A program made the translations under genes and the position numbers. From NCBI RefSeq assembly GCF_024519315.1, contig NZ_JANIIC010000006.1, positions 1 through 64,000 of the forward strand: a stretch of DNA of 64,000 bases. The letters are read 5' to 3'. Below the pieces are notes generated by a model. The model was not told the DNA's origin, did no database searches, and was given only the letters and a program-made list of their open reading frames with translations. This DNA comes from Streptomyces malaysiensis subsp. samsunensis. Its GTDB lineage: Bacteria > Actinomycetota > Actinomycetes > Streptomycetales > Streptomycetaceae. Of this stretch, positions 1 through 7,207 are shown one piece after another (the first letter of the stretch is position 1; every line of letters starts with the position of its first letter).

Positions 1-1586
1 CCCCCCTCCCGATACCAGGGGCCCCCCCCAGCCCCCCGCCCCCGGGCCCCCCCCCCAACCCCCCCGCCGTTGGCCCCGGCCAGGGAGCCGCCGTCCGAGC
101 CGCTGCCCCCGGCTCCGGAACCGCCGTTCGCCGTTCCGCCGCAGTCGCCGCCGGAGCCTCCGATGAGCCCGCCCAGCACCCCGGCGATCACGCCGCCGTC
201 GCCTCCGCCGTCCCAGCCTCCGGCACCGCCCACCGCCAGACCGGCGATCGAACCGCCGCCGCAGCTGTCGGATCCGCTCGACACACCACCGGCCGCGCCG
301 CCGATGAGACCGCCGTTCCCGCCGCCGTCGGTGCCGCCCACCGCGCCGCCGATGGCCCCCGCGATGGATCCCCCGCCGCCATCGGAACCGGACCCGGAAC
401 CGGAACCGGACCCGGAACCGGAACCGGACCCGGAGCTGGAGTCGGAACCGGGGTCGGAACCGGGGTCGTCGGTGCCGCTCCCACCGGTGTCGTCCCCATT
501 CCCCCGCCCACCACCACGGAATTCCCGGGCGGGCACCACATCGTCGGGCATCTGCCCGCTGGGTGGCTTGCCGTCGAGCAGGAACTGCACACCGCAGTGG
601 ACCGTGGCCCCCTGCGGCGCGTCGTCCGCCACCGTGATGGTCTCGGTGAACGTCGCCACCTCACCGCTGGTCACCTGCCGGGTGGCCGGATCCAGCGTGA
701 CCGAGAGTGCGGGGTCGCAGCCGAAGGTCTGATAGCTGACGGTGGTGGGCAGATTGGTCAGCCCCTCCGCCACCGTGTCGGCCACCTCGCCGGAGTCGAT
801 GTCCTGGAAGAGCCTTCCGCCCGTGGCCTGGACGACCTTGGTGGCCTGGTCCGGATCGTGTGTCGGCTCCTGATTCTGGCCCGGGCCGTTGCCGTTGTCG
901 CCGTTGCCGTTCAGTCCGTCGCCGAGTTCGGTCGCCACATCCACGGCGAGGACGCGGACGCCCGCGTCCTTGAGCGCGTTGATGCCATCGGTGAGCGAAT
1001 GCCCCTTGCTGGGGTCGTGGCTTGAAGCGTCGCCGACGAGGACGACGACGGGGCTCGCGCCCTCCCGGAAGGCGCCACCCGCCCCGTTGGCGATCTGCCA
1101 CAGACCGTTGATCCAGTCCTCGGCGGGACCGGGGCTGTACGAGCCGCGGTCATCGGTGAGCTGGTCGACGCCCTTCTGTACGTCCTCCAGGTTGTCCGTC
1201 AGCGTCTGGAGCACCGTGAACACCCGCTCGCCGTCGACCTGTTGGTCCCCGTAGGTGGCGACGGCGAAGCGGGAGTCGGGCTGCTGCTCGCGCACTCCGC
1301 TGGTGATCTGCTCCAGATTGGCCTGAACGTTGTCGATGGTGGGCTGCATGCTGCCCGTGCCATCGACCAGCAGCACCACATCCGGCCGGGGCGGCACCAC
1401 GGGGGTGCGCACCTTCTTGTCCACGGTCAGCGCGTCACCCGGGTCCAGCGATTCGTCCACCACGGCCGGGGTGACCGCCGGCCGTGCCGCGGCCGCGCGC
1501 TTGCCCGCGGCCGCGCCCGGGACCACGCTGATCACCAGTAGCAGAACGGCGGTCAGCGTGCCGACGCGAAAGGCGCGAGCGCGCAC
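1..1586 (-). CDS. Secreted VWA-domain protein with Gly/Ser-rich tail, C-terminus cut by window edge
   Basis: The frame is open from a GTG at 1586 to the window edge, about 528 codons, so the C-terminus is missing. Residues 1-27 look like a signal peptide: a short Arg-rich start, a Leu/Val core, then Pro-Gly-Ala-Ala-Ala. A von Willebrand factor type A domain spans roughly residues 69-250, with the metal-site motif DGTGS at 75-79. A beta-sandwich-like region follows, and from about residue 350 the chain is almost entirely Gly, Ser, Ala and Asp. Part of that tail is encoded by an 18-bp tandem repeat. The protein is inferred to be extracellular and to mediate protein or metal-dependent binding; no partner is visible. 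In-frame GTG codons at 1634 and 1643 are alternative starts. I preferred 1586 because it gives a compact signal peptide. Confidence -1.
   Translation of the reverse strand, partial: MRARAFRVGTLTAVLLLVISVVPGAAAGKRAAAARPAVTPAVVDESLDPGDALTVDKKVRTPVVPPRPDVVLLVDGTGSMQPTIDNVQANLEQITSGVREQQPDSRFAVATYGDQQVDGERVFTVLQTLTDNLEDVQKGVDQLTDDRGSYSPGPAEDWINGLWQIANGAGGAFREGASPVVVLVGDASSHDPSKGHSLTDGINALKDAGVRVLAVDVATELGDGLNGNGDNGNGPGQNQEPTHDPDQATKVVQATGGRLFQDIDSGEVADTVAEGLTNLPTTVSYQTFGCDPALSVTLDPATRQVTSGEVATFTETITVADDAPQGATVHCGVQFLLDGKPPSGQMPDDVVPAREFRGGGRGNGDDTGGSGTDDPGSDPGSDSSSGSGSGSGSGSGSGSGSDGGGGSIAGAIGGAVGGTDGGGNGGLIGGAAGGVSSGSDSCGGGSIAGLAVGGAGGWDGGGDGGVIAGVLGGLIGGSGGDCGGTANGGSGAGGSGSDGGSLAGANGGGVGGGARGRGAGGGPWYREG
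383..436. repeat. 18-bp tandem repeat, three units, inside the VWA gene
   Basis: Three head-to-tail copies of an 18-bp unit lie at 383-400, 401-418 and 419-436. The first two are identical and the third has one change. A 12-bp unit repeats twice just after. They encode the Gly-Ser part of the disordered tail, so copy number may vary between strains without breaking the frame. Confidence -1.
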
Positions 1587-1761
1587 GTCGTCACGTATCC
1601 CGGCAAGCGGTCGAAAGCGCTGGAACCCCCGCACAGAACGCACAGAACACCCCACTCGAGATCGGCGCGCCGGGCTCCACGATCGCGGTTCACCGGGGAG
1701 CGGCGCACCGGGGCGTGAGCCAGCCCTTAGGGAAGGGCCGGCTGCCCCTTGAGGCAAACGC

Positions 1762-2400
1762 TCATATCAATCCCTGCCGGAGCGCGTATGCCACGGCGTG
1801 GCTGCGGTTACGGAGATTCAGCCGCGTCATGACGGCGTGCAGCACGTTTTTGATCGTGCGTTCGGAGTAGGAGAGTTTCATGGCGATATCCGCGGTGTCA
1901 TAGCCCTCGGCGACCAGCCGCAGCACTTCGATCTCGCGGGCGGCCAGACCGGTGAAATTGAGCCCGTTCGGTGCCAGCACTTGCCCCTGGAGCCGGCCCA
2001 CCTGCTCGAGCAGGCTGCCCAGCAGATCCGGCGGGACCCGCCCCTCGCCCTTCGCCACCGCGCCGATCACCTGCACTAATCGTTCCGGGGTCGCCTCGGC
2101 GCGGCGGACGACCCCGACGAAGCCGCACTCCGCGGCGTTCACCAATTGCTGTTCGTCGATGTGGGTGGTGACCAGAACCCCCCGCGCGGTGCTGGTCCGC
2201 TGAATCTGGCGCAACACGCGTAGCGCGCCGTCATCGAGAACGTCCAGGACGACGACCACGACCTGTGGTGAGTCGGGTTCGTCCCAGTCGATGACCTTGA
2301 CCTCGGGCCGGGTGCGCAGCTGGCTGGCGACTCCGGCCTGCGACACCGGGTCCCCGGCGCGCAGCGCCACCGTAACGCGATCTCCCGTCGTCTGTTGCAC
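1762..2400 (-). CDS. LuxR-family DNA-binding regulator with atypical receiver-like N-terminus
   Basis: The protein is 212 aa from a GTG at 2400, chosen because a GAGGGGAGAG Shine-Dalgarno sequence lies about 6 bases before it; a longer in-frame start at 2475 has no such support. Residues 10-115 have the fold pattern of a response-regulator receiver. The N-terminal acidic pair is replaced by an Ala-Gly-Asp stretch, and the usual Lys near the end of the domain is Arg. Phosphorylation is therefore doubtful. Residues 148-212 form a clear GerE/LuxR helix-turn-helix. No sensor kinase is adjacent. The gene is divergent from the anchored Ig-like protein at 2622, with about 220 bp between the two starts, and may control it. 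Confidence -1.
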   Translation of the reverse strand: MQQTTGDRVTVALRAGDPVSQAGVASQLRTRPEVKVIDWDEPDSPQVVVVVLDVLDDGALRVLRQIQRTSTARGVLVTTHIDEQQLVNAAECGFVGVVRRAEATPERLVQVIGAVAKGEGRVPPDLLGSLLEQVGRLQGQVLAPNGLNFTGLAAREIEVLRLVAEGYDTADIAMKLSYSERTIKNVLHAVMTRLNLRNRSHAVAYALRQGLI

Positions 2401-2621
2401 GTCGCTCTCTCCCCTCGGGCGACTGAGGGAGGGCCTTGATGAAGAATGTGGATGGCGCGTCCATGTCATCTCCACATTTCATTCACGCTCACCTCCCCGT
2501 AACGGGCAACCACAGTAATCCCCCTAGTTCTCCAAGGAAATGAGCGTGACTCACCGGGCACCGCAATTGCCCGAAAGTGTGACTGTGCGGCCGCTGCCGA
2601 CGCCGAGGAGCGGAGAATACG

Positions 2622-3992
2622 GTGCGCGGCATGAGTGTTTCGGCGAGCCTGGACGAGTCCTCCGTCGTCGTCGAGCCCGGCGGCGAGGCCGAACTCCCCG
2701 TACAGGTGCTCAACTCGGGAACAACCGTGGAGGAGTGCCGCTTCGAGGTGGTCGGGCCCTGTGCCGCCTGGACCACCGTGGAACCGGAGACCCTGTCGCT
2801 CTACCCGGGCGCGACGGGCACCGCCGTCCTGCGGCTGCGCCCGCCCCGCAGCCCAGAAACGGCTCCCGGGGAGATACCGCTCGGGCTGCGCGTGGTGCCC
2901 ACCAGCGAACACAGCGAGACCACCGTCCTCGAACGCGGGGTGACGGTACGGCCCTTCACCGAGGTCACGTCGGAACTGGTGCCCCGTGGCTCCAACAGCG
3001 CCTGGCGCGGCCGTCACAAGGTCGCGGTGGACAACCGCGGCAACACACCCCTCACGGTGGCGCTCAGCGCACGCGGGGCCACCGAGCGGGCCAAAACGGC
3101 CTTCGAGCCCGCCGAACTGGCCATCCCGCCCGGCGAGGCCAAGTTCGCCACGCTCAAGGTGCGCCCCGCCAAGCGGCTGTGGCGCGGCACCCCGGTCACC
3201 CATCCGTTCCAGGCGGTGGTGACACCGCGGATGGGGGACGGCCAGGACCCGTACGAGCCGGTGGTCCTGGACGGCTCCTATGAGCAGCAGGCCATCCTGC
3301 CGCGCTGGCTGCCCCGGGCCCTCGCCGCCGCCGTCCTGGTGGCCGCGCTCCTGGTCGGCTTCTGGTACGCGCTGCTGCGCCCCACCGTTCGCTCGGCCGC
3401 CCGGGAGGCGATCACCCCGCAGGCGGTCGAATCCGCCGTGAAACAAGGGGACAAGGAGAGCAGCGGCGGCCAGGACGGGCAGCAGGGCGGCCGCCAGGGG
3501 GCGTCGGGCGGCGGGGGGCAGGACGGCGGCCAGGATGGAGGCCCGGCCGGTCCCGGCGGCGACAAGTCCCGCGGTCCGTCCGACGGTTCGAGCGCCGGGC
3601 CCGGTGAGCCGGGCGGGCCCGCGGCCCCGACCAGCGCACGGGTGCAGGTGCGCGACACGGTGGGCGGCGGTGCCGCCGAGCGCACCGCGTACACCGTCCC
3701 CGAGGGGAAGATCTTCGAACTCACCGACATCGTGGTGCAGAATCCGCAGGGCGACGCCGGGACGCTGGTCATCTCCAGCGACGACGGACAACTGCTCAAT
3801 CTGGCACTGGAGAACTTCCGCGACTCCGACTACCACTTCGTGACCCCCATCCAGGTGCCGGCCAAGGGCAAGGTCACGATCTCGGTCAGCTGCCGTGAGG
3901 TGGGCCGGCCGGTGAAGGCCCCGTCGCCGTCCCAGTGCTCGGAGTCGCTGTTCCTGGGTGGCAAGGTCTCGGCGACGAAGGCCGACGGCTGA
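2622..3992 (+). CDS. Membrane-anchored protein with Ig-like N-terminal domain, conserved hypothetical
   Basis: The protein is 456 aa from a GTG at 2622; an ATG three codons later (2631) is equally possible, and a GGAG-type site precedes both. Residues 1-220 are beta-rich and repetitive in character, like the Ig-like or NEW3-type domains of surface proteins. A single hydrophobic segment at about 232-255 follows a Pro-Arg-Trp-Leu motif. A Gly/Gln/Asp-rich linker occupies about 282-340, and a compact C-terminal domain runs from about 345 to 456. With no signal peptide, the Ig-like part is probably cytoplasmic and the C-terminal domain outside, by the positive-inside rule. Related Streptomyces proteins are, from memory, often labelled hydrolytic proteins, but I see no catalytic motif. 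It is probably under the divergent LuxR regulator. Confidence -1.
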   Translation: MRGMSVSASLDESSVVVEPGGEAELPVQVLNSGTTVEECRFEVVGPCAAWTTVEPETLSLYPGATGTAVLRLRPPRSPETAPGEIPLGLRVVPTSEHSETTVLERGVTVRPFTEVTSELVPRGSNSAWRGRHKVAVDNRGNTPLTVALSARGATERAKTAFEPAELAIPPGEAKFATLKVRPAKRLWRGTPVTHPFQAVVTPRMGDGQDPYEPVVLDGSYEQQAILPRWLPRALAAAVLVAALLVGFWYALLRPTVRSAAREAITPQAVESAVKQGDKESSGGQDGQQGGRQGASGGGGQDGGQDGGPAGPGGDKSRGPSDGSSAGPGEPGGPAAPTSARVQVRDTVGGGAAERTAYTVPEGKIFELTDIVVQNPQGDAGTLVISSDDGQLLNLALENFRDSDYHFVTPIQVPAKGKVTISVSCREVGRPVKAPSPSQCSESLFLGGKVSATKADG

Positions 3993-3995
3993 CCG

Positions 3996-4035
3996 GCCGG
4001 TCGCCCTGGGGCCGGCCGACCCCAGGGCGACCGGC
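3996..4035. terminator. Strong bidirectional terminator hairpin
   Basis: A perfect inverted repeat with 15-16 bp arms (3996-4011 and 4020-4035) and an 8-base loop starts four bases after the stop of the anchored Ig-like gene. It lies between convergent genes, so it can end transcription from both sides. There is no T-run, as is usual in Streptomyces. Confidence -1.
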
Positions 4036-4087
4036 TGGCCCCAGGGCGGGCCCCACGCCTCGGGGGAGGGCTGTCCGGCGAGCCGGG

Positions 4088-4870
4088 CTACCCCTCGGGC
4101 GGGGTCTCCTCCTCGTCCTCGGCCCCGGCCTCGACGGCCCGCTGGACGAACGACCCCTGGACGTCCGCCGGCTCCTCGTCCTCGTCCGCTTCCTGGCGCT
4201 GCACCGGCGGCGCGGCGGACGCGGGGGCGGGGGCGGCGGGCTCCGGGGCGGGCGACGGCCCGGCCATCACCCGCTCGGCGTTGGCCGACGCCTCCCGCTC
4301 GAAGCGGTCGGACGGATCGCTCACCCGGATCCCGCCCGGGGCCTCCGTACCGTCGACCGGGCCGCCGCGCTGCTGGATGACATGGGTCAGCTCATGGGCG
4401 ATCGTGGTGCGGCCCTGCTGCGAGGACGGGTCATAGGCGTCCCGCTGGAAGACCACGTCGTTCCCGACCGTGTAGGCGTGGGCGCCGACCTCCTTCGCCG
4501 ACTCGTGCGCCGAGGAGCCGGTGTGCACCCGTACGTCCCCGAAGTCGGCGCCGAGCCGGGCCTCCATATCTCCCCGGGTGCCGGTGTCCAGGGGCTCCCC
4601 GCCACCGGAGGAGATGACGTCATGGACGCTCGACCGCCGCTCGCCCTCCTCGCCCTGTTCGCCGTCGCGCTGGAGCGCCGCCCGGACGGCCGAGTTGCCG
4701 ACCGTGCGCTGGAGGGTGCCCATCCCGGACGGGCCGAGCACCTCCGTACGGCCCGTGGCGGCGGCCTTCAGCAGATGCGGAAGTTCCGCCTCCTCGTGGG
4801 GGCCCGGCCGCTTCGGCGAGGCGAGGGACTCATCGTGCTCATGTCCGTGGTCATGCTCGTATGCGTTCAT
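4088..4870 (-). CDS. DUF4157 (eCIS core) domain protein with HELTH zincin motif
   Basis: The protein is 260 aa. The start at 4870 is set by a GGGGAGCGG Shine-Dalgarno sequence just upstream. After a His/Glu-rich N-terminus, residues about 90-170 form a DUF4157 domain. It carries the motif HELTH (about residues 158-162) followed by VIQQR, the form expected of a zinc-metallopeptidase fold. The C-terminal 90 residues are Pro/Ala-rich and end in an acidic, low-complexity stretch. In other genomes DUF4157 proteins are strongly associated with extracellular contractile injection systems, as effectors or cargo-linked proteins. No sheath, tube, baseplate or AAA gene lies in this window, so the protein is solitary here. 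A protease role is inferred from the motif alone. Confidence -1.
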   Translation of the reverse strand: MNAYEHDHGHEHDESLASPKRPGPHEEAELPHLLKAAATGRTEVLGPSGMGTLQRTVGNSAVRAALQRDGEQGEEGERRSSVHDVISSGGGEPLDTGTRGDMEARLGADFGDVRVHTGSSAHESAKEVGAHAYTVGNDVVFQRDAYDPSSQQGRTTIAHELTHVIQQRGGPVDGTEAPGGIRVSDPSDRFEREASANAERVMAGPSPAPEPAAPAPASAAPPVQRQEADEDEEPADVQGSFVQRAVEAGAEDEEETPPEG

Positions 4871-4982
4871 CTGCCGCTCCCCGGGGACTGCCTCCCCACA
4901 CCGGATGTCCGCCTCCAGCCAGCGTCGCGGGGCGGACACCGCCCCGTCCAGGCCAGGGCCCGCCGGGGAGGGGCAGCGCGGA

Positions 4983-4998
4983 CTGCCCTTTCGGGCAG
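4983..4998. terminator. Small hairpin behind the formate dehydrogenase operon
   Basis: A CTGCCC/GGGCAG stem with a TTTC loop lies between the end of the minus-strand formate dehydrogenase operon (5133) and the start of the DUF4157 gene (4870). It is a plausible terminator for the operon. The surrounding 260 bp hold several copies of TACGCCG but no gene. Confidence -1.
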
Positions 4999-5132
4999 CC
5001 CTGTTCGGGCGCGCCCAAACAGCCGTACGCCGTTGCGGGACGGTCCTACGCCGCGGTGGGGACGGCCGTACGGCGTGTCACGGCCAGCCCCCTACGCCGC
5101 GACCGGGTCACCCCCCTCACGCCGCGGCCGGA

Positions 5133-6191
5133 TCAGCCGTCCCGCGACCCCTCCCGCCGCGCTTCGAGCCGTTCCCGCTGGGGCAGCACCGTGTACTTCG
5201 GATCCTCCGCCGACCGCATCCCGGCGTAGAACACCCCGAACCGGGTGCAGGCGGAGGCCGCCAGCAGGGCCGCGCCGCTGACGGCCGCGGCGGTGCGGCT
5301 GCGGCGGCCGAGGAGGGCGCCGCCGAGCGCGCCCGCCGCCGAAAGCGCCTCGGCCGTGCGCATCAGCCGGCCCGCCCGGCCCTCGCGATAGGTTTCGGCC
5401 ACCACACCGAGCCGTCGCTCCATGGCCTTGGCGGCTGCGGTCTCCACGGCCGTGCCCAGCAGCGCGACCCCGCGAGCCGGGGCGTTCTCGGCGACCGGCG
5501 AGGCCAGCAGGGCCATACCGCCCGCCGCCGCGGCGGCCGAGCCGACGAAGACGAAGGGCAGTTCGCGGTAGCCGTCGTGCCATGCCGGGACGGCCGTGTC
5601 GGCGGCCAGCACCGCCGTGTACGAGGCCACCGCCGGGCCCAGCAGCGCCGCCGCCACCGTGGCCGCCCGGCCGGTGCGCGGCAGCCGCCCGGCCAGGTCC
5701 GAGGCGACGGCCGCCCCGGCCATCGGGCCGTAGGCCGCCAGCACCCATGAGCCGACGCTCATCGGCGAGGTGGGCTTGAAGACCCGCAGCATATTGGCGA
5801 ACCGCCCGGGGCGCCCGAGGTCGTTGATCAGGGCCGCGGCGGAGCCGGTCAGGGCGGCCAGCGAGGACACCTTCAGCGCGCGGGCCATGACCGGACGGCC
5901 GGTCAGCTCGGCGCCCGCCGCGAGCACCGAACCGGCGCCCGCGAGCCCGCCGAGGAAGAAGTAGCCCGCGATGTCCCGGGGGTGCCAGGTGGGCGGGTTG
6001 AGCACCGGCCGGCCGTAGTAGGAGGTGAACTCCGCCCGGGGGACCATCGGCTGATCGCCCTTGCGGCCCTTACCGCCCTTACGGGCCTTGCGGCCGGGCC
6101 GCTCGCCGTTCCACATCCCCTTGCCGACCAGCGCATGGCGGCCCGGCCGGGCGCCGCGGATGCCGTCACGGGTGACCTCCGACTCGCTCAT
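5133..6191 (-). CDS. NrfD/PsrC-type membrane subunit of formate dehydrogenase
   Basis: The protein is 352 aa. The ATG at 6191 overlaps the upstream stop codon in a TGATG arrangement, which implies translational coupling. The first 60 residues are basic and hydrophilic. From the conserved WHPRDIAGYFF segment onward there are about eight Ala/Gly/Leu-rich hydrophobic stretches, as in NrfD/polysulfide-reductase membrane anchors. The C-terminal 40 residues are charged. It should pass electrons from the ferredoxin subunit to membrane quinone. It is the last gene of the operon in transcription order (catalytic subunit, ferredoxin, this protein). Confidence -1.
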   Translation of the reverse strand: MSESEVTRDGIRGARPGRHALVGKGMWNGERPGRKARKGGKGRKGDQPMVPRAEFTSYYGRPVLNPPTWHPRDIAGYFFLGGLAGAGSVLAAGAELTGRPVMARALKVSSLAALTGSAAALINDLGRPGRFANMLRVFKPTSPMSVGSWVLAAYGPMAGAAVASDLAGRLPRTGRAATVAAALLGPAVASYTAVLAADTAVPAWHDGYRELPFVFVGSAAAAAGGMALLASPVAENAPARGVALLGTAVETAAAKAMERRLGVVAETYREGRAGRLMRTAEALSAAGALGGALLGRRSRTAAAVSGAALLAASACTRFGVFYAGMRSAEDPKYTVLPQRERLEARREGSRDG

Positions 6192-7207
6192 CAGCGCCTC
6201 CTTCCGGTACGGCGTCCGCTCACGCCCTGGGCCGCGAACACGGCGGCCACGCCACCGAGCAGGGTCAGTGCCGCGGCACCCGCGTGCCGCCACATCGAGG
6301 GCAGATCCCGGGTGGTGACGACCGGGTCCGGCGGCAGCCCGTACACCTCCGGCTCGTCCAGCAGCAGGAAGAAGGCGCCGTCGCCACCGACGCCGTCCTC
6401 CGGGTCGTGCCCGTACAGCCGGGCGTCCTCGACCCCCACCCGGTGCAGCTCCTCGACCCGGGCCGCGGCGCGTTCGCGCAGCTCGTCCAGGGGGCCGAAC
6501 TGGATGGAGTCGGTGGGGCACGCCTTGGCGCACGCGGGTTCCTGACCGGCGCCCAGCCGGTCGTAGCACAGGGTGCACTTGTGGGCGCCGCCATCCTCGG
6601 GCCGTACATCGATGACCCCGTACGGACAGGCGGGTACGCAGTAGCCGCAGCCGTTGCAGATGTCGTCCTGGACCACCACGGTGCCGAACTCGGTACGGAA
6701 CAGCGCACCGGTCGGGCAGACGTCCAAGCAGGCCGCGTGGGTGCAGTGCTTGCACACGTCCGAGGCCATCAGCCACCGCAGCCCGGTCTGCCCGTCGGGG
6801 GAGGGGGACGCCGGGGAGGTCGGGGTGATCGCCGCCTCCTCGACCGGGGTCCCGGAGCCCCGCGAGGCGAGGGCCAGCACATCGACATCGCTGTGGTCGA
6901 CCGCCGCCTCGGCCCGGCCCAGCGGCTTGCTCTGCTCGATGAAGGCCACATGGCGCCAGGTGGAGGCGCCGAGGCCCTGGGAGTTGTCGAAGGACATGCC
7001 GGTGAAGTCCAGCCCGTCCTCCGGGACGGCGTTCCACTCCTTGCACGCCACCTCGCACGCCTTGCAGCCGATGCATACCGAGGTGTCGGTGAAGAAGCCG
7101 ACCCGGGGCGGATGCCCCTCGTGTCCGGCGTCCCCGGCGACATCCGGTTCGGCTCCGGCCAGCAGGTTGCGGCCGATCAGCGACGGGCGCTCGGAGGCGC
7201 CGGTCAT
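6191..7207 (-). CDS. Formate dehydrogenase iron-sulfur (beta) subunit
   Basis: The protein is 338 aa, starting at an ATGA overlap with the stop of the catalytic subunit. It has four ferredoxin-type cysteine clusters. The first is C45-x2-C48-x2-C51-x3-C55; two follow in motifs such as VCKHCTHAACLDVCP and CNGCGYCVPACP, and a further cluster includes CTLC. These fit four [4Fe-4S] clusters, as in FdnH/FdoH-type subunits. A hydrophobic segment near residues 312-330 followed by Arg residues resembles the single C-terminal membrane helix of that family. Its role is to carry electrons from the molybdopterin subunit to the NrfD-like anchor. Confidence -1.
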   Translation of the reverse strand: MTGASERPSLIGRNLLAGAEPDVAGDAGHEGHPPRVGFFTDTSVCIGCKACEVACKEWNAVPEDGLDFTGMSFDNSQGLGASTWRHVAFIEQSKPLGRAEAAVDHSDVDVLALASRGSGTPVEEAAITPTSPASPSPDGQTGLRWLMASDVCKHCTHAACLDVCPTGALFRTEFGTVVVQDDICNGCGYCVPACPYGVIDVRPEDGGAHKCTLCYDRLGAGQEPACAKACPTDSIQFGPLDELRERAAARVEELHRVGVEDARLYGHDPEDGVGGDGAFFLLLDEPEVYGLPPDPVVTTRDLPSMWRHAGAAALTLLGGVAAVFAAQGVSGRRTGRRR

